Assembly (NCBI GenBank): GCA_964422365.1 | Contig: CAYRAV010000009.1 | Coordinates: 1-64,000 of the forward strand | From: CAYRAV01 sp964422365 | GTDB lineage: Bacteria; Bacillota; Clostridia; Lachnospirales; Lachnospiraceae | Direction of reading: 5' to 3' | DNA: 64,000 nt | Part shown: positions 46,201 to 54,828 of the stretch, piece after piece | How the letters are laid out: each line of letters begins with the position of its first letter | Numbering within the stretch: position 1 is the stretch's first letter | Notes under the pieces: model-generated | Databases searched by the model: none | Told to the model about the DNA's origin: nothing | Seen by the model: the letters and a program-made list of their open reading frames with translations, nothing else | Translations under genes and position numbers: made by a program

Positions 46201-47202
46201 AGACTTGTAGTCGACAAAGAAAAAGCCATGCTTAAGGGGCTGACGGTGGCACAGGTTTACCAGCAGGTACAAAGTGAGATTGCTTCTTCTAAAACATCTA
46301 CCACTTTAACACAGGATGGAGAGGAATATTCTGTTGTGATTAAAGATGAAGCAAGTACAGAGCTGACCTTGGATGATATTAAGGATATGAAAATAGAAGC
46401 CACTGATCAGGAAGGCAGCAAAAAGAAAGTAAAATTATCAAAAATAGCAGAGGCAGTAGACACAGAAACAATGTCTTCTATCAAACGTGAAAGTCAGCAA
46501 AGATACATAACAGTATCGGCAGCAGTAGATGAGAATCATAATATAGGTCTTGTGAGTGCTGAAGTAGAGAAGGTACTCAAAGATCACGAAATGCCAAATG
46601 GTTTTGAAATGGAATTTGATGGGGAAAATGAAACAATTAATGAAGCGATGATACAGATGATGAAAATGTTACTGCTTGCAATTGCATTTATTTATCTGAT
46701 TATGGTTGCACAGTTTCAGTCATTGAAATCGCCGTTTATCGTTATGTTTACCATTCCACTGGCATTTACAGGAGGTTTCATAGGATTATTTATTGGAGGA
46801 TGCGAAATCAGTGTCATTGCCATGATTGGTTTTGTCATGTTGTCAGGTATCGTTGTTAACAATGGTATTGTTTTAGTGGACTATATTAACCAGTTGAGGC
46901 TGGCAGGTATGGAGAAGAAAGAAGCTATTATTGAGGCAGGAAAGACACGTATGCGTCCAATCTTTATGACAGCATTGACTACTATTCTAGGACTGTCCAC
47001 AATGGCAGCAGGAGTAGGCATGGGTTCTGATATGATGCAGCCGATTGCCATAGTAACCATTGGCGGATTGCTATATGCAACAATTACGACATTATTTGTA
47101 ATTCCAGTAATGTATGATTTGTTCAATAGAAAGGCTATGAAGAAGATTGATAAGTCTGAATTGGAAGTGTTAGATGAGGACATGGAGGATATGTTGTTCT
47201 AA
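43237..47202 (+). CDS. RND-family efflux transporter with coiled-coil insertion
   Basis: 1321 residues. TM1 (YTVVVAVVLVLILGVVSF) is followed by porter-domain sequence, and then at about 195-475 comes a Lys/Glu/Ala-rich insertion of long heptads (KKAEEELKKAKQKVEDGKKE). The porter sequence resumes at about 480. TM2-6 (about 625-770) include VGMLVDNSVVVIENI, the proton-relay region; TM7-12 lie at about 800 and 1150-1300 (MVAQFQSLKSPFIVMFTIP, VVNNGIVLVDYINQL). Related to SwrC/AcrB. No membrane-fusion partner gene is adjacent; the coiled coil may reach into the wall in its place. ATG 43237 follows GAGGAGGAAAGT. Confidence 0.92.
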   Translation: MFAKFSVKKPYTVVVAVVLVLILGVVSFTEMVPDLLPDMNLPYAVIVTTYTGASPEEVEMMVTKPVEQSMATINNIKNITSTSSENVSMVMLEFNDDVNMDSVTIDIREKLDSISGYWSDSVGNPIIMKVNMDMMPVMVSALDVEGMSASEITTYANEKIIPQIESVEGVASVSVSGEVEKEVNVVIRQNKLDEANQKVKRSVEDKLKKAEEELKKAKQKVEDGKKELEEKQEQFDSGMLAADQGILEGKLELLKAEIQLADGETALAEKEAELKAAKVELEAAEKELESKEKEAKAGLTTIDKALKEIEPNEVTLEEAKTKLEAAIQTIQNNGMLSKEQKEAAIAPLQGQLDEVNEGLTTLTETKTKLEEQKKTVEDGLKQIETAKKTLEANKVKLAEGEKAIEAGKTQIATGKTGIATGKTTISDKESEVAKTKSEVENQLSSASIQIMTGEKEIDTQLENFKKAKEDALAAADVREIITKDMVSGILTAENFSMPAGYIEQDGVDYLVRVGNKMESINELKALVLFDTGDKDMDPVTLEDVADVTMVDNSAETYAKINGNDGIVLSIQKQTNYSTADVSERVAKRLKELQGENPDIQVNYLMDQGEYINLIVNAVLNNLVMGGVLAIIILFIFLRDIKPTAIIACSIPISVIFAIILMYFSGITLNIISLSGLAVGVGMLVDNSVVVIENIYRLRNKGVSAIKAAVTGAVQVAGAITASTLTTIGVFIPIVFVKGITRQLFQDMALTIAYSLIASLVVALTLVPMMSSRMLKNTKEKEHKLLNVLTTGYEKLLSVLLRFKPLVLIAAVVILVVSMYASMSKGTSFMPSMDSTQVSIDLQMPEGTTLEDTIEMSDKVIEKIQTIEDVETVGAMLAGSTSAMLGMGTGNSATDAVSMYAILKENKKKTSQEVAAEINDLCADFDCEISASGSSMDMSAMGGSGVAINIKGNDLDTLRSLAKEVAKELENVEGLTDISDGIGETTPELRLVVDKEKAMLKGLTVAQVYQQVQSEIASSKTSTTLTQDGEEYSVVIKDEASTELTLDDIKDMKIEATDQEGSKKKVKLSKIAEAVDTETMSSIKRESQQRYITVSAAVDENHNIGLVSAEVEKVLKDHEMPNGFEMEFDGENETINEAMIQMMKMLLLAIAFIYLIMVAQFQSLKSPFIVMFTIPLAFTGGFIGLFIGGCEISVIAMIGFVMLSGIVVNNGIVLVDYINQLRLAGMEKKEAIIEAGKTRMRPIFMTALTTILGLSTMAAGVGMGSDMMQPIAIVTIGGLLYATITTLFVIPVMYDLFNRKAMKKIDKSELEVLDEDMEDMLF

Positions 47203-47350
47203 AGGGTGTCTGAAAAGAAAGTAAAATTTCCAATGATGATTTAGAGTCTGAATTAATAGAAATTAACACATCTTATCCATTAAAAAGATGTCTAAACCAT
47301 GAGTGGGAAAGCAGGATTTTCTTGCTTCTGTAACAGAGTAGGTGATTTGT

Positions 47351-47650
47351 ATGTTAAAAAATTTTTTGATTATAGTTAACGTATTAATTTCAGTCATTTC
47401 ATTTTTTACATTTATTATTGGTAATATTACAGTTGCTTTTGGTAATAAATACAATAGTGGATTTCATATTTTATTGGGTTATACTATTATTGTTGTACCT
47501 ATAATTGCTAGTCTGGTTTTTAATATAGTGATGGTTTTAAATCATAAAGATGCAAAAATAGTAAATAATAATGTTGTCAATTTTATTAGTATACTTGTAA
47601 TTAATGTGATTCCATATATTGCAGCATATTTAATTTGCTGGCAGGGATGA
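47351..47650 (+). CDS. Small membrane protein, three predicted helices
   Basis: 99 residues: FLIIVNVLISVISFFTFIIG, HILLGYTIIVVPIIASLVFN and FISILVINVIPYIAAYLICW. AGGTGAT precedes ATG 47351. No family recognised. After it, 47665-47752 holds a short frame (LKEIVQCLELTVEEAKAVKD) like the end of a PD-(D/E)xK/Rpn-type protein, too short to call. Confidence 0.55.
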   Translation: MLKNFLIIVNVLISVISFFTFIIGNITVAFGNKYNSGFHILLGYTIIVVPIIASLVFNIVMVLNHKDAKIVNNNVVNFISILVINVIPYIAAYLICWQG

Positions 47651-47781
47651 CAATGAATTTTGATTAATATGTTTAACATTGAAAGAAATTGTGCAATGTT
47701 TAGAACTGACAGTTGAGGAAGCGAAAGCAGTCAAGGATTTGCAGCCTGCTTGAAAAAAGAATTATGTGATATGATAAATAG

Positions 47782-47820
47782 AAAAGACAGGAACTTCAAA
47801 ATGAGGTTATCCTGTCTTTT
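47782..47820. terminator. Terminator at the end of the GHKL kinase gene
   Basis: AAAAGACAGGA pairs with TCCTGTCTTTT, with A/T runs on both sides, so it can act in either direction. Confidence 0.85.
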
Positions 47821-49462
47821 CTATTAACATTTGTATCAAAAATTCATGTTCATTTGTTATAATATAATATTCGATATGATACTTCCGAAAAATTTCATAT
47901 ACAGTTCTCAGCCCTATTCCATGTTTTTCAGGCTTTTTTTTCGTTGTCTGAAATCTTGTTTCTATCATTTTTGCCATATCTTCTATAGGATTACTGATTT
48001 CTATGTACAACATTTGGTTTGTCCTGTGTGCTGCTATAGTAATATAACGCCCCATCTCTAATTTCAGGTTTGCTTCAATAGCATTATCAATCAGGTTAGA
48101 AAATAAAATACAACAATCCACATTTTCCATAAAGGCAAAAGGTTCTAAACTTCCAGTACAGGTTAATTTAATCTGATTATACTTTAATTCATCGGTCTTA
48201 GATGCGAGAATCAAATCTACAATTTCATTTCCTGTAAGGATTTTATGTTTGCTTTGTACCGTTTTTTCGGATAATTTTGTAAAATATGTTTTTGCTTTTT
48301 CATATTCTCCATGATTAAGCATTTCTTGTAATAAGAGCATGTGGTTTTTCCAATCATGACGAAATTTAACGATATCTGACTGCTGTTCTTTATAATCTTG
48401 AAAATAGGAATATTCCTGTGTGAATTGTTCTTTGTAATCTTCGGACAATTTTTTATAATATTGGGCTTTTTTTCGATGTACAATAGTAAAAGTAACCATT
48501 CCGCTTGTGATAAGAAGAAATGCCATCACAGATAGTATGACAAATCTATTGTCAATTTCAATACCATTATCAGAAAAAGGACTTGTTATGGTTTTTTTAT
48601 TCATTTTGTTATTTTTTATATCTGTACTTTTGGAAGCAGTATTACCTAACCCTTCTATTTTATGCTGAATAGAGTAGGCTGTCCCATCTTTTGTAATGAC
48701 ACGAATTGTATAGGTGCCATTTTTATTGACAACAAATGTGTTGCCGTTTGTTAATTCTGTTGCAATATGATTATAATAAGAATTACTGCCGTTATAGATA
48801 GGTGTCTTCCAAATGTTGTGATTTGTGTTATCCTTCTCATCATAAGCTCCATACACATATTGGATATTTTTTAAATCCGAACCCAATGCGTGTGTTATGG
48901 TAATGGTAGCATTTGATTTATTTTTATCCAGCTTGGAAGCAGCAGATAGTACTTTATTGACAGGAAGGGCACAAATTGAAACATCTACTTTTACTCCTAT
49001 TTCCTGAAATGTACCTCCTGTTACTTTTTCATTTATTGCTTCTATATAATAAGTGCCTGCAGGCAAGTATGCATTTTTTTGTTCTTTGCCGTCCCCGTCA
49101 TAGTTGTCAAATTCCAATTTCTTGCTGGTCATTGCTTCGTTGCTATATATAAATACATTTGTATCTGTAAAACCACTACCTATATCTGTATATTTTACCC
49201 CCATTTTTATAATGCTGTCCTCTTCTAATGTAAATGATGCATAACTTGATACTTTCTCTCTGATGTTCTGAGAAACCAGTTCACAACTCCAAGATAATTC
49301 TGCCTTAAAACTATATTCATCCAAATTATCAATGGAAACTACAGAAGCCTGTTCATAAACTGTAGTTTCCTTAGAATGAATGAAAGTAGTAAAAGAAATA
49401 TTATAAAAACTAAATGATAACCCTGCTGCAAGTAAAATAGCTGTAATTTTTTTCATGTTCAT
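47807..49462 (-). CDS. Sensor histidine kinase (GHKL) with secreted-protein-like ectodomain
   Basis: 551 residues from ATG 49462, which has AGGAG 6 bases upstream. Signal helix (about 1-25), then an ectodomain of about 280 residues that is collinear with the neighbouring secreted protein (NLDEY, YLPAGTYYIEA, NIQYVYGAYDEKDNTNHNIW, NGTYTIRVITKDGTAYSIQH). The Ig-like end of that protein is cut short here and joined to a membrane helix (VILSVMAFLLITSGMVTFTI), a coiled coil, the phospho-His in VKFRHDWKNHMLLL, N-box NLIDNAIEANLK and G-box KHGIGLRTVYEIF. It should phosphorylate the LytTR regulator at 50928. The ligand is unknown. Confidence 0.88.
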   Translation of the reverse strand: MNMKKITAILLAAGLSFSFYNISFTTFIHSKETTVYEQASVVSIDNLDEYSFKAELSWSCELVSQNIREKVSSYASFTLEEDSIIKMGVKYTDIGSGFTDTNVFIYSNEAMTSKKLEFDNYDGDGKEQKNAYLPAGTYYIEAINEKVTGGTFQEIGVKVDVSICALPVNKVLSAASKLDKNKSNATITITHALGSDLKNIQYVYGAYDEKDNTNHNIWKTPIYNGSNSYYNHIATELTNGNTFVVNKNGTYTIRVITKDGTAYSIQHKIEGLGNTASKSTDIKNNKMNKKTITSPFSDNGIEIDNRFVILSVMAFLLITSGMVTFTIVHRKKAQYYKKLSEDYKEQFTQEYSYFQDYKEQQSDIVKFRHDWKNHMLLLQEMLNHGEYEKAKTYFTKLSEKTVQSKHKILTGNEIVDLILASKTDELKYNQIKLTCTGSLEPFAFMENVDCCILFSNLIDNAIEANLKLEMGRYITIAAHRTNQMLYIEISNPIEDMAKMIETRFQTTKKKPEKHGIGLRTVYEIFRKYHIEYYIITNEHEFLIQMLIEKTG

Positions 49463-49694
49463 TTTCTTCTCCTTAAGTAATAAAGTAAACAATCACATCT
49501 GCCAACACAGGCACCACCATAACAAAAGTGGTTAATATACAAGATTTATTATACAACAGTTATTATATAACAAAAACATTATTATCAATAGAGCTAAAGG
49601 GATATTTTATATAATAAAAATACAGTGTCCTTTATGTATTTTTGTAATCCGCTAACATCATAAAGAAAACTGTATTATTGAGCAGCAAAATATT

Positions 49695-50723
49695 CTATTT
49701 TTTAATACTGAATTTTACAATTTTTGTATTGTTTGCCTTATCTGTTACTTTTAAAGTATATTTGCCTTTCTTAGAAACTTTTTTTCCTGATATAATTGTT
49801 TTTCCATTTAATTTAGCACTTTTAATTCCACTGTCTTTATCAGAAAAATGTATTGTTACAGCTTTTTTATAAGTTTTGCCATTTTTTATGCCTGTAATCT
49901 TCGGAGCGGTATTGTCTAATCCTTTTACTTTATGTTGAATAGAGTAGGCAGTCCCGTCTTTGGTAATCACCCGGATGGTGTAAGTTCCATTTTTATTTAC
50001 TGTAAATGTGTTGCCGCTTGTTAGCTCTGTTGCAATATGGTTATAATAAGAATTACTGCCGTTATAGATAGGTGTCTTCCAAATGTTGTGATTTGTGTTA
50101 TCTTTCTCATCATAAGCTCCATACACATACTGGATATTCTTTAAATCTGCACCAAGTGACTGTGTCACTGTAATGGTAGCTTTTGATTTATTTTTATCCT
50201 CATTAGAAACAACAGATAGTGTTTTGTTTGCAGAAAGTGCACAAATAGAAACATCTGTTCTCACTGCGCTAGTCTTTGTTAGAAAACCTTCACCCATAGC
50301 TTCTATATAATAAGTGCCTGCTGGCAAATATACTGTCTTTGGTTCTTTCTCATACGAATTAATTTCTAATTGCTTTTTGGTCATTGCTTCATTACTATAT
50401 ATGGACATATTATATTTCATATAATATGATTCTGTTATATCTGTATATTTTACACCTATTTTCACAATACTATTTTCTTCTAGTGTAAAAGATGAGTAAC
50501 TTGAAACTTTTTCTGTATCTGTGCTAACCAATTCACAGCTCCAAGACAATATTGCCTTTGTATTGTATTCATCCAGATTGTCAATGGAAACTACGGAAGC
50601 CTGTTCATAAATCTTAGCTTCCTCTGCATGTATCAGTGTTGTAGAAGGGATGTTATAGGGATTACATATTACTCCTGCTGTGAGTAAAATAGCTGCAATT
50701 TTTTTGATTTTCATATTGATCAT
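49695..50723 (-). CDS. Secreted protein paralogous to the adjacent kinase ectodomain, with Ig-like end
   Basis: 342 residues with signal peptide (IKKIAAILLTAGVICNPYN). Two beta domains match the kinase ectodomain closely (residues about 35-270): YEQASVVSIDNLDEY, VYLPAGTYYIEAMG, YVYGAYDEKDNTNHNIWKTP. The last 70 residues form a bacterial Ig-like domain (TAPKITGIKNGKTYKKAVTI, DSGIKSAKLNGK, YTLKVTDKANNTKIVKFSIK). No anchor or sortase motif, so it is probably released or bound non-covalently. AAGGAGGAA precedes the ATG. It lies between the regulator and kinase genes on the same strand; its promoter has paired repeats (50821-50850). Confidence 0.82.
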   Translation of the reverse strand: MINMKIKKIAAILLTAGVICNPYNIPSTTLIHAEEAKIYEQASVVSIDNLDEYNTKAILSWSCELVSTDTEKVSSYSSFTLEENSIVKIGVKYTDITESYYMKYNMSIYSNEAMTKKQLEINSYEKEPKTVYLPAGTYYIEAMGEGFLTKTSAVRTDVSICALSANKTLSVVSNEDKNKSKATITVTQSLGADLKNIQYVYGAYDEKDNTNHNIWKTPIYNGSNSYYNHIATELTSGNTFTVNKNGTYTIRVITKDGTAYSIQHKVKGLDNTAPKITGIKNGKTYKKAVTIHFSDKDSGIKSAKLNGKTIISGKKVSKKGKYTLKVTDKANNTKIVKFSIKK

Positions 50724-50790
50724 AAATTATTTCCTCCTTAAGATAAATAAAGTCATTGGATTTTGTCTCCATAACATATATGCCCATTCT

Positions 50791-50850
50791 ATCATAATTT
50801 ATTGTTTTTTTTCATGCCATCCGACAAAAGCATGTATTTTCCCGACAAAC
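50791..50850 (-). promoter_or_regulatory. Candidate LytTR-controlled promoter of the secreted protein gene
   Basis: On the plus strand CCGACAAA occurs at 50821-50828 and 50842-50849, exactly 21 bp apart, two helical turns, as in AgrA/VirR sites. On the minus strand the inner copy is 24 bp before a TATGAT box (50796-50791), where the -35 box would adjoin it. The -10 is about 70 bp before the ATG. Confidence 0.6.
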
Positions 50851-50927
50851 GGGAATTACGTTTCAAATCGCAATGATTTATGAAAAGTTTATTCATTTTA
50901 TATAAGATGATATTCGAAAAACAATTA

Positions 50928-51674
50928 TCAAATCAAATCCTCTTTCAAACAGGAAAAAAGCCTGCTGCGGTAAGCAGTTATTTTTCTTTTGCTGATTGGT
51001 AATGAGATTCCGCTGCTTAATACAATATTGTTTCCATTGATTATTTTGTGATGGTACATATTAATCAAATGTTTTCTATGAATTCGGAAGAATCCATAAG
51101 GTGTCAATTGCCCCTCATACTCTTTTAGACTGCAATCGCTGATATAATGCTGATGTTCTGTATAGATTACTGTATATTTATCCTCTGCACTGATATGGAT
51201 AATATCCTGTACAGGCAGAAAACATTCTCCTTCTCTGGTTTTTATTACTATTTTTTTCTTTTTATTCCGTTCATTGTTTAAATCGGTTAATAATTTTAAA
51301 ATATGCTCTTTTGTGATTGGTTTTAAAAGATATCGAAAAGCATTTGCCTCATATCCCTTGATGGCATATTCTTCATAAGCAGTAATGAATGTCAGACAAA
51401 TATCCGGAAAGGCTTGTTTGATTTCTTTGCCAAGTGAAATACCATCCATCTCTGACATTTTAATATCTAACAGCACAAGCTCTGGCATTGCAGCATTTTC
51501 GTTTGACTCATTTTTTAGCTGCGCCAACAAGCTGACAGGAGATAAAAAGGGGGTGATCTGTATTGGAACTTCATTGGACACATCAGCAAAGCAGTTATAT
51601 ATTTGTTTCATATGTTCTTTTTGGTCATCGCACAAGTATATTTTTAAAGGATTTTTTATCTTTGTATTTTTCAT
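50928..51674 (-). CDS. LytTR-family response regulator
   Basis: 248 residues. Receiver: IYLCDDQKEHM, phospho-Asp in LVLLDIKMSEMDGISLG, Thr in LTFITAYEEYA, Lys in YLLKPITKEH. LytTR domain (about 140-245): ISAEDKYTVIYTEHQHYISD, FFRIHRKHLINMYHHKII. First gene of the minus-strand set regulator, secreted protein, kinase; it probably binds the repeat pair at 50821-50850. Confidence 0.93.
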   Translation of the reverse strand: MKNTKIKNPLKIYLCDDQKEHMKQIYNCFADVSNEVPIQITPFLSPVSLLAQLKNESNENAAMPELVLLDIKMSEMDGISLGKEIKQAFPDICLTFITAYEEYAIKGYEANAFRYLLKPITKEHILKLLTDLNNERNKKKKIVIKTREGECFLPVQDIIHISAEDKYTVIYTEHQHYISDCSLKEYEGQLTPYGFFRIHRKHLINMYHHKIINGNNIVLSSGISLPISKRKITAYRSRLFSCLKEDLI

Positions 51675-51780
51675 TATATGTAATCTCCATTTCTAGAAAG
51701 TAATTCTCAAATTATTACTTAACCCCTAAATTCATTCTCAAAAGAAGTAATAATTATTCGAGATTATTTTTAAATATTGT

Positions 51781-51963
51781 GTAACAATTCAGAAGGTGCC
51801 ATTCACAAAATGCCAGAATATACATATTCACCAAAACATTTTGGCTGGTTATTTTGTTCATGATGTTGTTACCAGCTATGAAACCATATGTGTAAATTGT
51901 AATTTATGAGCAAGCTCTCATATACAATTTGCACATATGGTTTCGCACCTTCTAAATAGTTAC
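51781..51963. repeat. Inverted-repeat element, long copy with nested hairpins
   Basis: Outer arms GTAACAATTCAGAAGGTGC (51781-51799) and GCACCTTCTAAATAGTTAC (51945-51963). Within it are CCAAAACATTTTGG, a GGCTGGT/ACCAGC pair (51844-51876) and a long hairpin at 51880-51944 with arms GAAACCATATGTG and CACATATGGTTTC. No coding capacity. The beginning matches the copy at 42369. It lies upstream of both the LytTR regulator and the NfeD gene. The rest of 51675-52213 shows no gene. Confidence 0.7.
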
Positions 51964-52213
51964 ATATTGTAATGTAATTAAAATATAAGATAATTGCAAT
52001 GGGAAAAATTATAAACTTGTTATTCTGTTTTGTCAATTGTCAATCATTTCCTGTATTCAATGTTTCGTCTTCCCTTCCATCAATTTTTGTCTAACTTTTT
52101 GAGGCTGGAATCAATGCCGTCATGGAATATATCTCTATAAAACGGTAGCCATTTTGTGAAAAAAATGTTATAATAAAATATAACCAAAATGAATATAGTG
52201 GGGAGGGATACAT

Positions 52214-52771
52214 ATGACATTACTATTTGAAATCTGTTTTTTCGTAGGAATTGGTCTGACATTGGTTTCTTTGATAACAGGGCAATTTTCTGACATATTT
52301 GGTGTAGATGGTTTTGATATAGGGGACATTGGTATCGATTTTCTATTACCATTAAGTCCTATGATCTATGTTTTGTTTTGTACTGTATTCGGTGGTACGG
52401 GGTTGATTTTATTAAAAGTGTGCCCGTCTTTATCTTCAATTATTATATTAGTAATCGCCATATTCACAGGCATTATAATTTCCACAGGTTTTTACAGAGG
52501 TATCATTATTCCACTAAAAAAAGCTCAAAACACGAGTGCTCCTGCGCAGGAAGAACTGATTGGAGTTCTTGCAAAAGTACAAGAGAGTATTCCTGAAAAT
52601 GGTTATGGGGAAATCTCGTATGTAGTAAATGGAAACAGTTATATTGCTCCTGCCAGAACAACAGATGGGCATAAGGTTCAAAAGGGATGTGAAGTAACCA
52701 TTTGCTGGATAGAGAATTATGTATTCTATGTTATAGAAATAGATAGAAGCAATACACTTTTACAAAAATAA
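52214..52771 (+). CDS. NfeD-like membrane protein
   Basis: 185 residues: three or four membrane segments (IGLTLVSLITGQF, PMIYVLFCTVFGGTGLILL, IIILVIAIFTGIIISTGFY) and a C-terminal OB-fold domain (about 115-185: EELIGVLAKVQESIPENGYG, ITVCW-like strand VTICWIENYVFYVIEI). Homologous in plan to YuaF, the partner of YuaG flotillin in Bacillus. 21 bp upstream of the flotillin gene, so one operon. GGGGAGGG precedes the ATG. Confidence 0.88.
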   Translation: MTLLFEICFFVGIGLTLVSLITGQFSDIFGVDGFDIGDIGIDFLLPLSPMIYVLFCTVFGGTGLILLKVCPSLSSIIILVIAIFTGIIISTGFYRGIIIPLKKAQNTSAPAQEELIGVLAKVQESIPENGYGEISYVVNGNSYIAPARTTDGHKVQKGCEVTICWIENYVFYVIEIDRSNTLLQK

Positions 52772-52792
52772 TACATAAGGAGGAAGTAGAAA

Positions 52793-54307
52793 ATGAAAGA
52801 TGCAATCATTATTGCTGGTATTATCATTGCAGTTATTTTGGTAATGATTATTCTGGTATCCACCATGTGGAAAAGAGTGCCACAAGACAAAGCCTTAGTT
52901 ATTACAGGACTTAAGAAAAGAGTGATTTCCGGCGGCGGTGGATTTGTTATTCCGCTGTTGGAACGCTCAGACAAAATCTCATTAGAAAACATGAAAATTG
53001 AAGTACGTACTGACGGTGCAAGAACCGAGCAGGGTGTAGACATCAGAGCAGATGGTGTAGCTGTTATTAAAGTAAAAAGTGATAAGGAGAGCATTTTAAA
53101 TGCAACAGAGCAGTTTAACACAGGAAAAGAATCACAGACTATTGATATTATCAAAGATACTGGTAAAGATGTATTAGAAGGTAAACTAAGAGAAATTATC
53201 TCAAAAATGACAGTGGAAGAAATCTACAAAGACAGGGAGAAGTTTGCCTCTCAGGTACAGGAAGTGGCAGCAGTAGGACTTGCAGGGATGGGATTGGAAT
53301 TAAAAGCATTTACCATCCGGGATATTTCTGATAAGAATGGTTATCTGGAAGCACTTGGAAAACCAAGAATTGCTGAGGTTAAGAAAAATGCATCCATTGC
53401 TGAAGCAGAGGCATTAAAAGAAACACAGATCAAAACTTCAGAATCGGAACGGTTGGGAGCAGAAGCAAAAATTCTGGCAGAAACCCAAGTGGCGGCAGCC
53501 AACAAAGAAAAAGAATTGAAAGTACAGTCTTATCGTGAAGAACAGGAAACTGCAAAAGCGAAAGCGGATTTAGCTTATGAAATTGAGAAAAACCGTGTGG
53601 CAAAAGAAGTAACAGAAACTGCCATGTTAGTAGAGATTACAAAGAAAGAAAAAGAAACAGAAATACAGACACAGGAAGCTCTCCGAAAAGAAAGAGAACT
53701 GTTAGCAACAGTAAATAAACAAGCAGATGCAGAAAAATACAGGGCAGAGAAACAGGCAGATGCAGAAAAATATAAGTCGGAGAAACAGGCAGATGCAAAA
53801 AAATATGCCCAGTTACAGGAAGCAGAGGCGGCAAGCCAGGCAATTAAGATTAAGGCAGAAGCAGAAGCGGAAGCGATTAGAATCAGAGGTGAAGCGGAGG
53901 CATCTTCCATTTTAGCAAAAGGTAATGCAGAAGCAGAAACTATGGAAAAGAAAGCAGAGGCATATAAACTCTATAATGAAGCTGCAGTAGCACAGATGAT
54001 TATTGAAAAACTTCCTGAGATTGCGAATGCAGTAGCCCAGCCTCTTGCAAAAACAGAAAAGATTGTTATTGTAGACCAAAGCGGGAAAAAAGGCCAGGGC
54101 GGCGGAGCTTCTAAAGTAACAGGTTATGTAACAGATATTGTCAGCCAGCTGCCTGAAACAATTGAGGCAATGACAGGATTTAATTTTATGGATGCATTGA
54201 AGACAAAGCTGGCACCAGAAACAAAAGATAACAAAGATACAGCCATAAAATTGTCTTCTGGAACTTTGAATAGCATAAAGGAAAACGAATCTGAAAGTAG
54301 TATATAA
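52793..54307 (+). CDS. floT: Flotillin (YuaG/FloT-like)
   Basis: 504 residues. One N-terminal membrane helix (IIIAGIIIAVILVMIILVST), an SPFH domain (about 30-190: VPQDKALVITGLKKRVISGG, MGLELKAFTIRDISDKNGYL) and a long Ala/Glu-rich coiled coil (about 200-410) with imperfect KQADAEKYKSE repeats. Flotillins organise membrane microdomains. AAGGAGGAAG precedes the ATG. Confidence 0.95.
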   Translation: MKDAIIIAGIIIAVILVMIILVSTMWKRVPQDKALVITGLKKRVISGGGGFVIPLLERSDKISLENMKIEVRTDGARTEQGVDIRADGVAVIKVKSDKESILNATEQFNTGKESQTIDIIKDTGKDVLEGKLREIISKMTVEEIYKDREKFASQVQEVAAVGLAGMGLELKAFTIRDISDKNGYLEALGKPRIAEVKKNASIAEAEALKETQIKTSESERLGAEAKILAETQVAAANKEKELKVQSYREEQETAKAKADLAYEIEKNRVAKEVTETAMLVEITKKEKETEIQTQEALRKERELLATVNKQADAEKYRAEKQADAEKYKSEKQADAKKYAQLQEAEAASQAIKIKAEAEAEAIRIRGEAEASSILAKGNAEAETMEKKAEAYKLYNEAAVAQMIIEKLPEIANAVAQPLAKTEKIVIVDQSGKKGQGGGASKVTGYVTDIVSQLPETIEAMTGFNFMDALKTKLAPETKDNKDTAIKLSSGTLNSIKENESESSI

Positions 54308-54341
54308 TTGAAAGACAATGTATGAAGGGGAAAAGTAAGAA

Positions 54342-54377
54342 AACCTCCTTTGAATGAAGGAACATTCAAAGGAGGTT
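54342..54377 (+). terminator. Terminator after the NfeD-flotillin operon
   Basis: AACCTCCTTTGAATG pairs perfectly with CATTCAAAGGAGGTT around AAGGAA, followed by an AT-rich stretch. Confidence 0.85.
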
Positions 54378-54427
54378 ATTTATATAAAGCAGTCAAAAAG
54401 AAGTATTTTACCTAACAAACAAAAGAA

Positions 54428-54562
54428 AACAGGTACATAAACTGCGCGAAGCAGACGTGAGACGGAACTGTTTCCTTAATAAATGACATCTCACAGAAAA
54501 CGAATGTGGCGGTATGCCATGTAGAAAAAGAATGATTTGACTGCGAATTTTATGTACCTGTT
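54428..54562. other. Structured intergenic element with 13-bp closing stem
   Basis: AACAGGTACATAA (54428-54440) and TTATGTACCTGTT (54550-54562) close a 135-base segment that contains further stems: GTGAGA with TCTCAC, GGAA with TTTCC, and TGGC-ggtat-GCCA. No open frame. It could be a non-coding RNA or another small mobile repeat. No other gene is seen in 54378-54828. Confidence 0.5.
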
Positions 54563-54828
54563 CTATAGTGTAAACTCTAGGGGGAATTATCGTTTACAGT
54601 AATAGTATATGTGGGGGCATGAAAAATGTTACTGAAATTTAATGGGTACAAAATGGTGTGGCTGAACTTGTTACTTTGTAATGAATAAGCAATAAGAAAA
54701 GCTTGAGATAAAAGACCGGAATGGTTATAATAATATAGGAAATTAATTTTTGTGTATGAGAATCGTGGCACAAAAATGCAGCAGGGCAAACATAAAAAGA
54801 GAACAAAATAGAAAGCGAGGACATAAAC

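Noticed and set aside
53575..53910. Minus-strand Ala/Ser-rich frame
   Set aside because: Antisense of the flotillin coiled coil.
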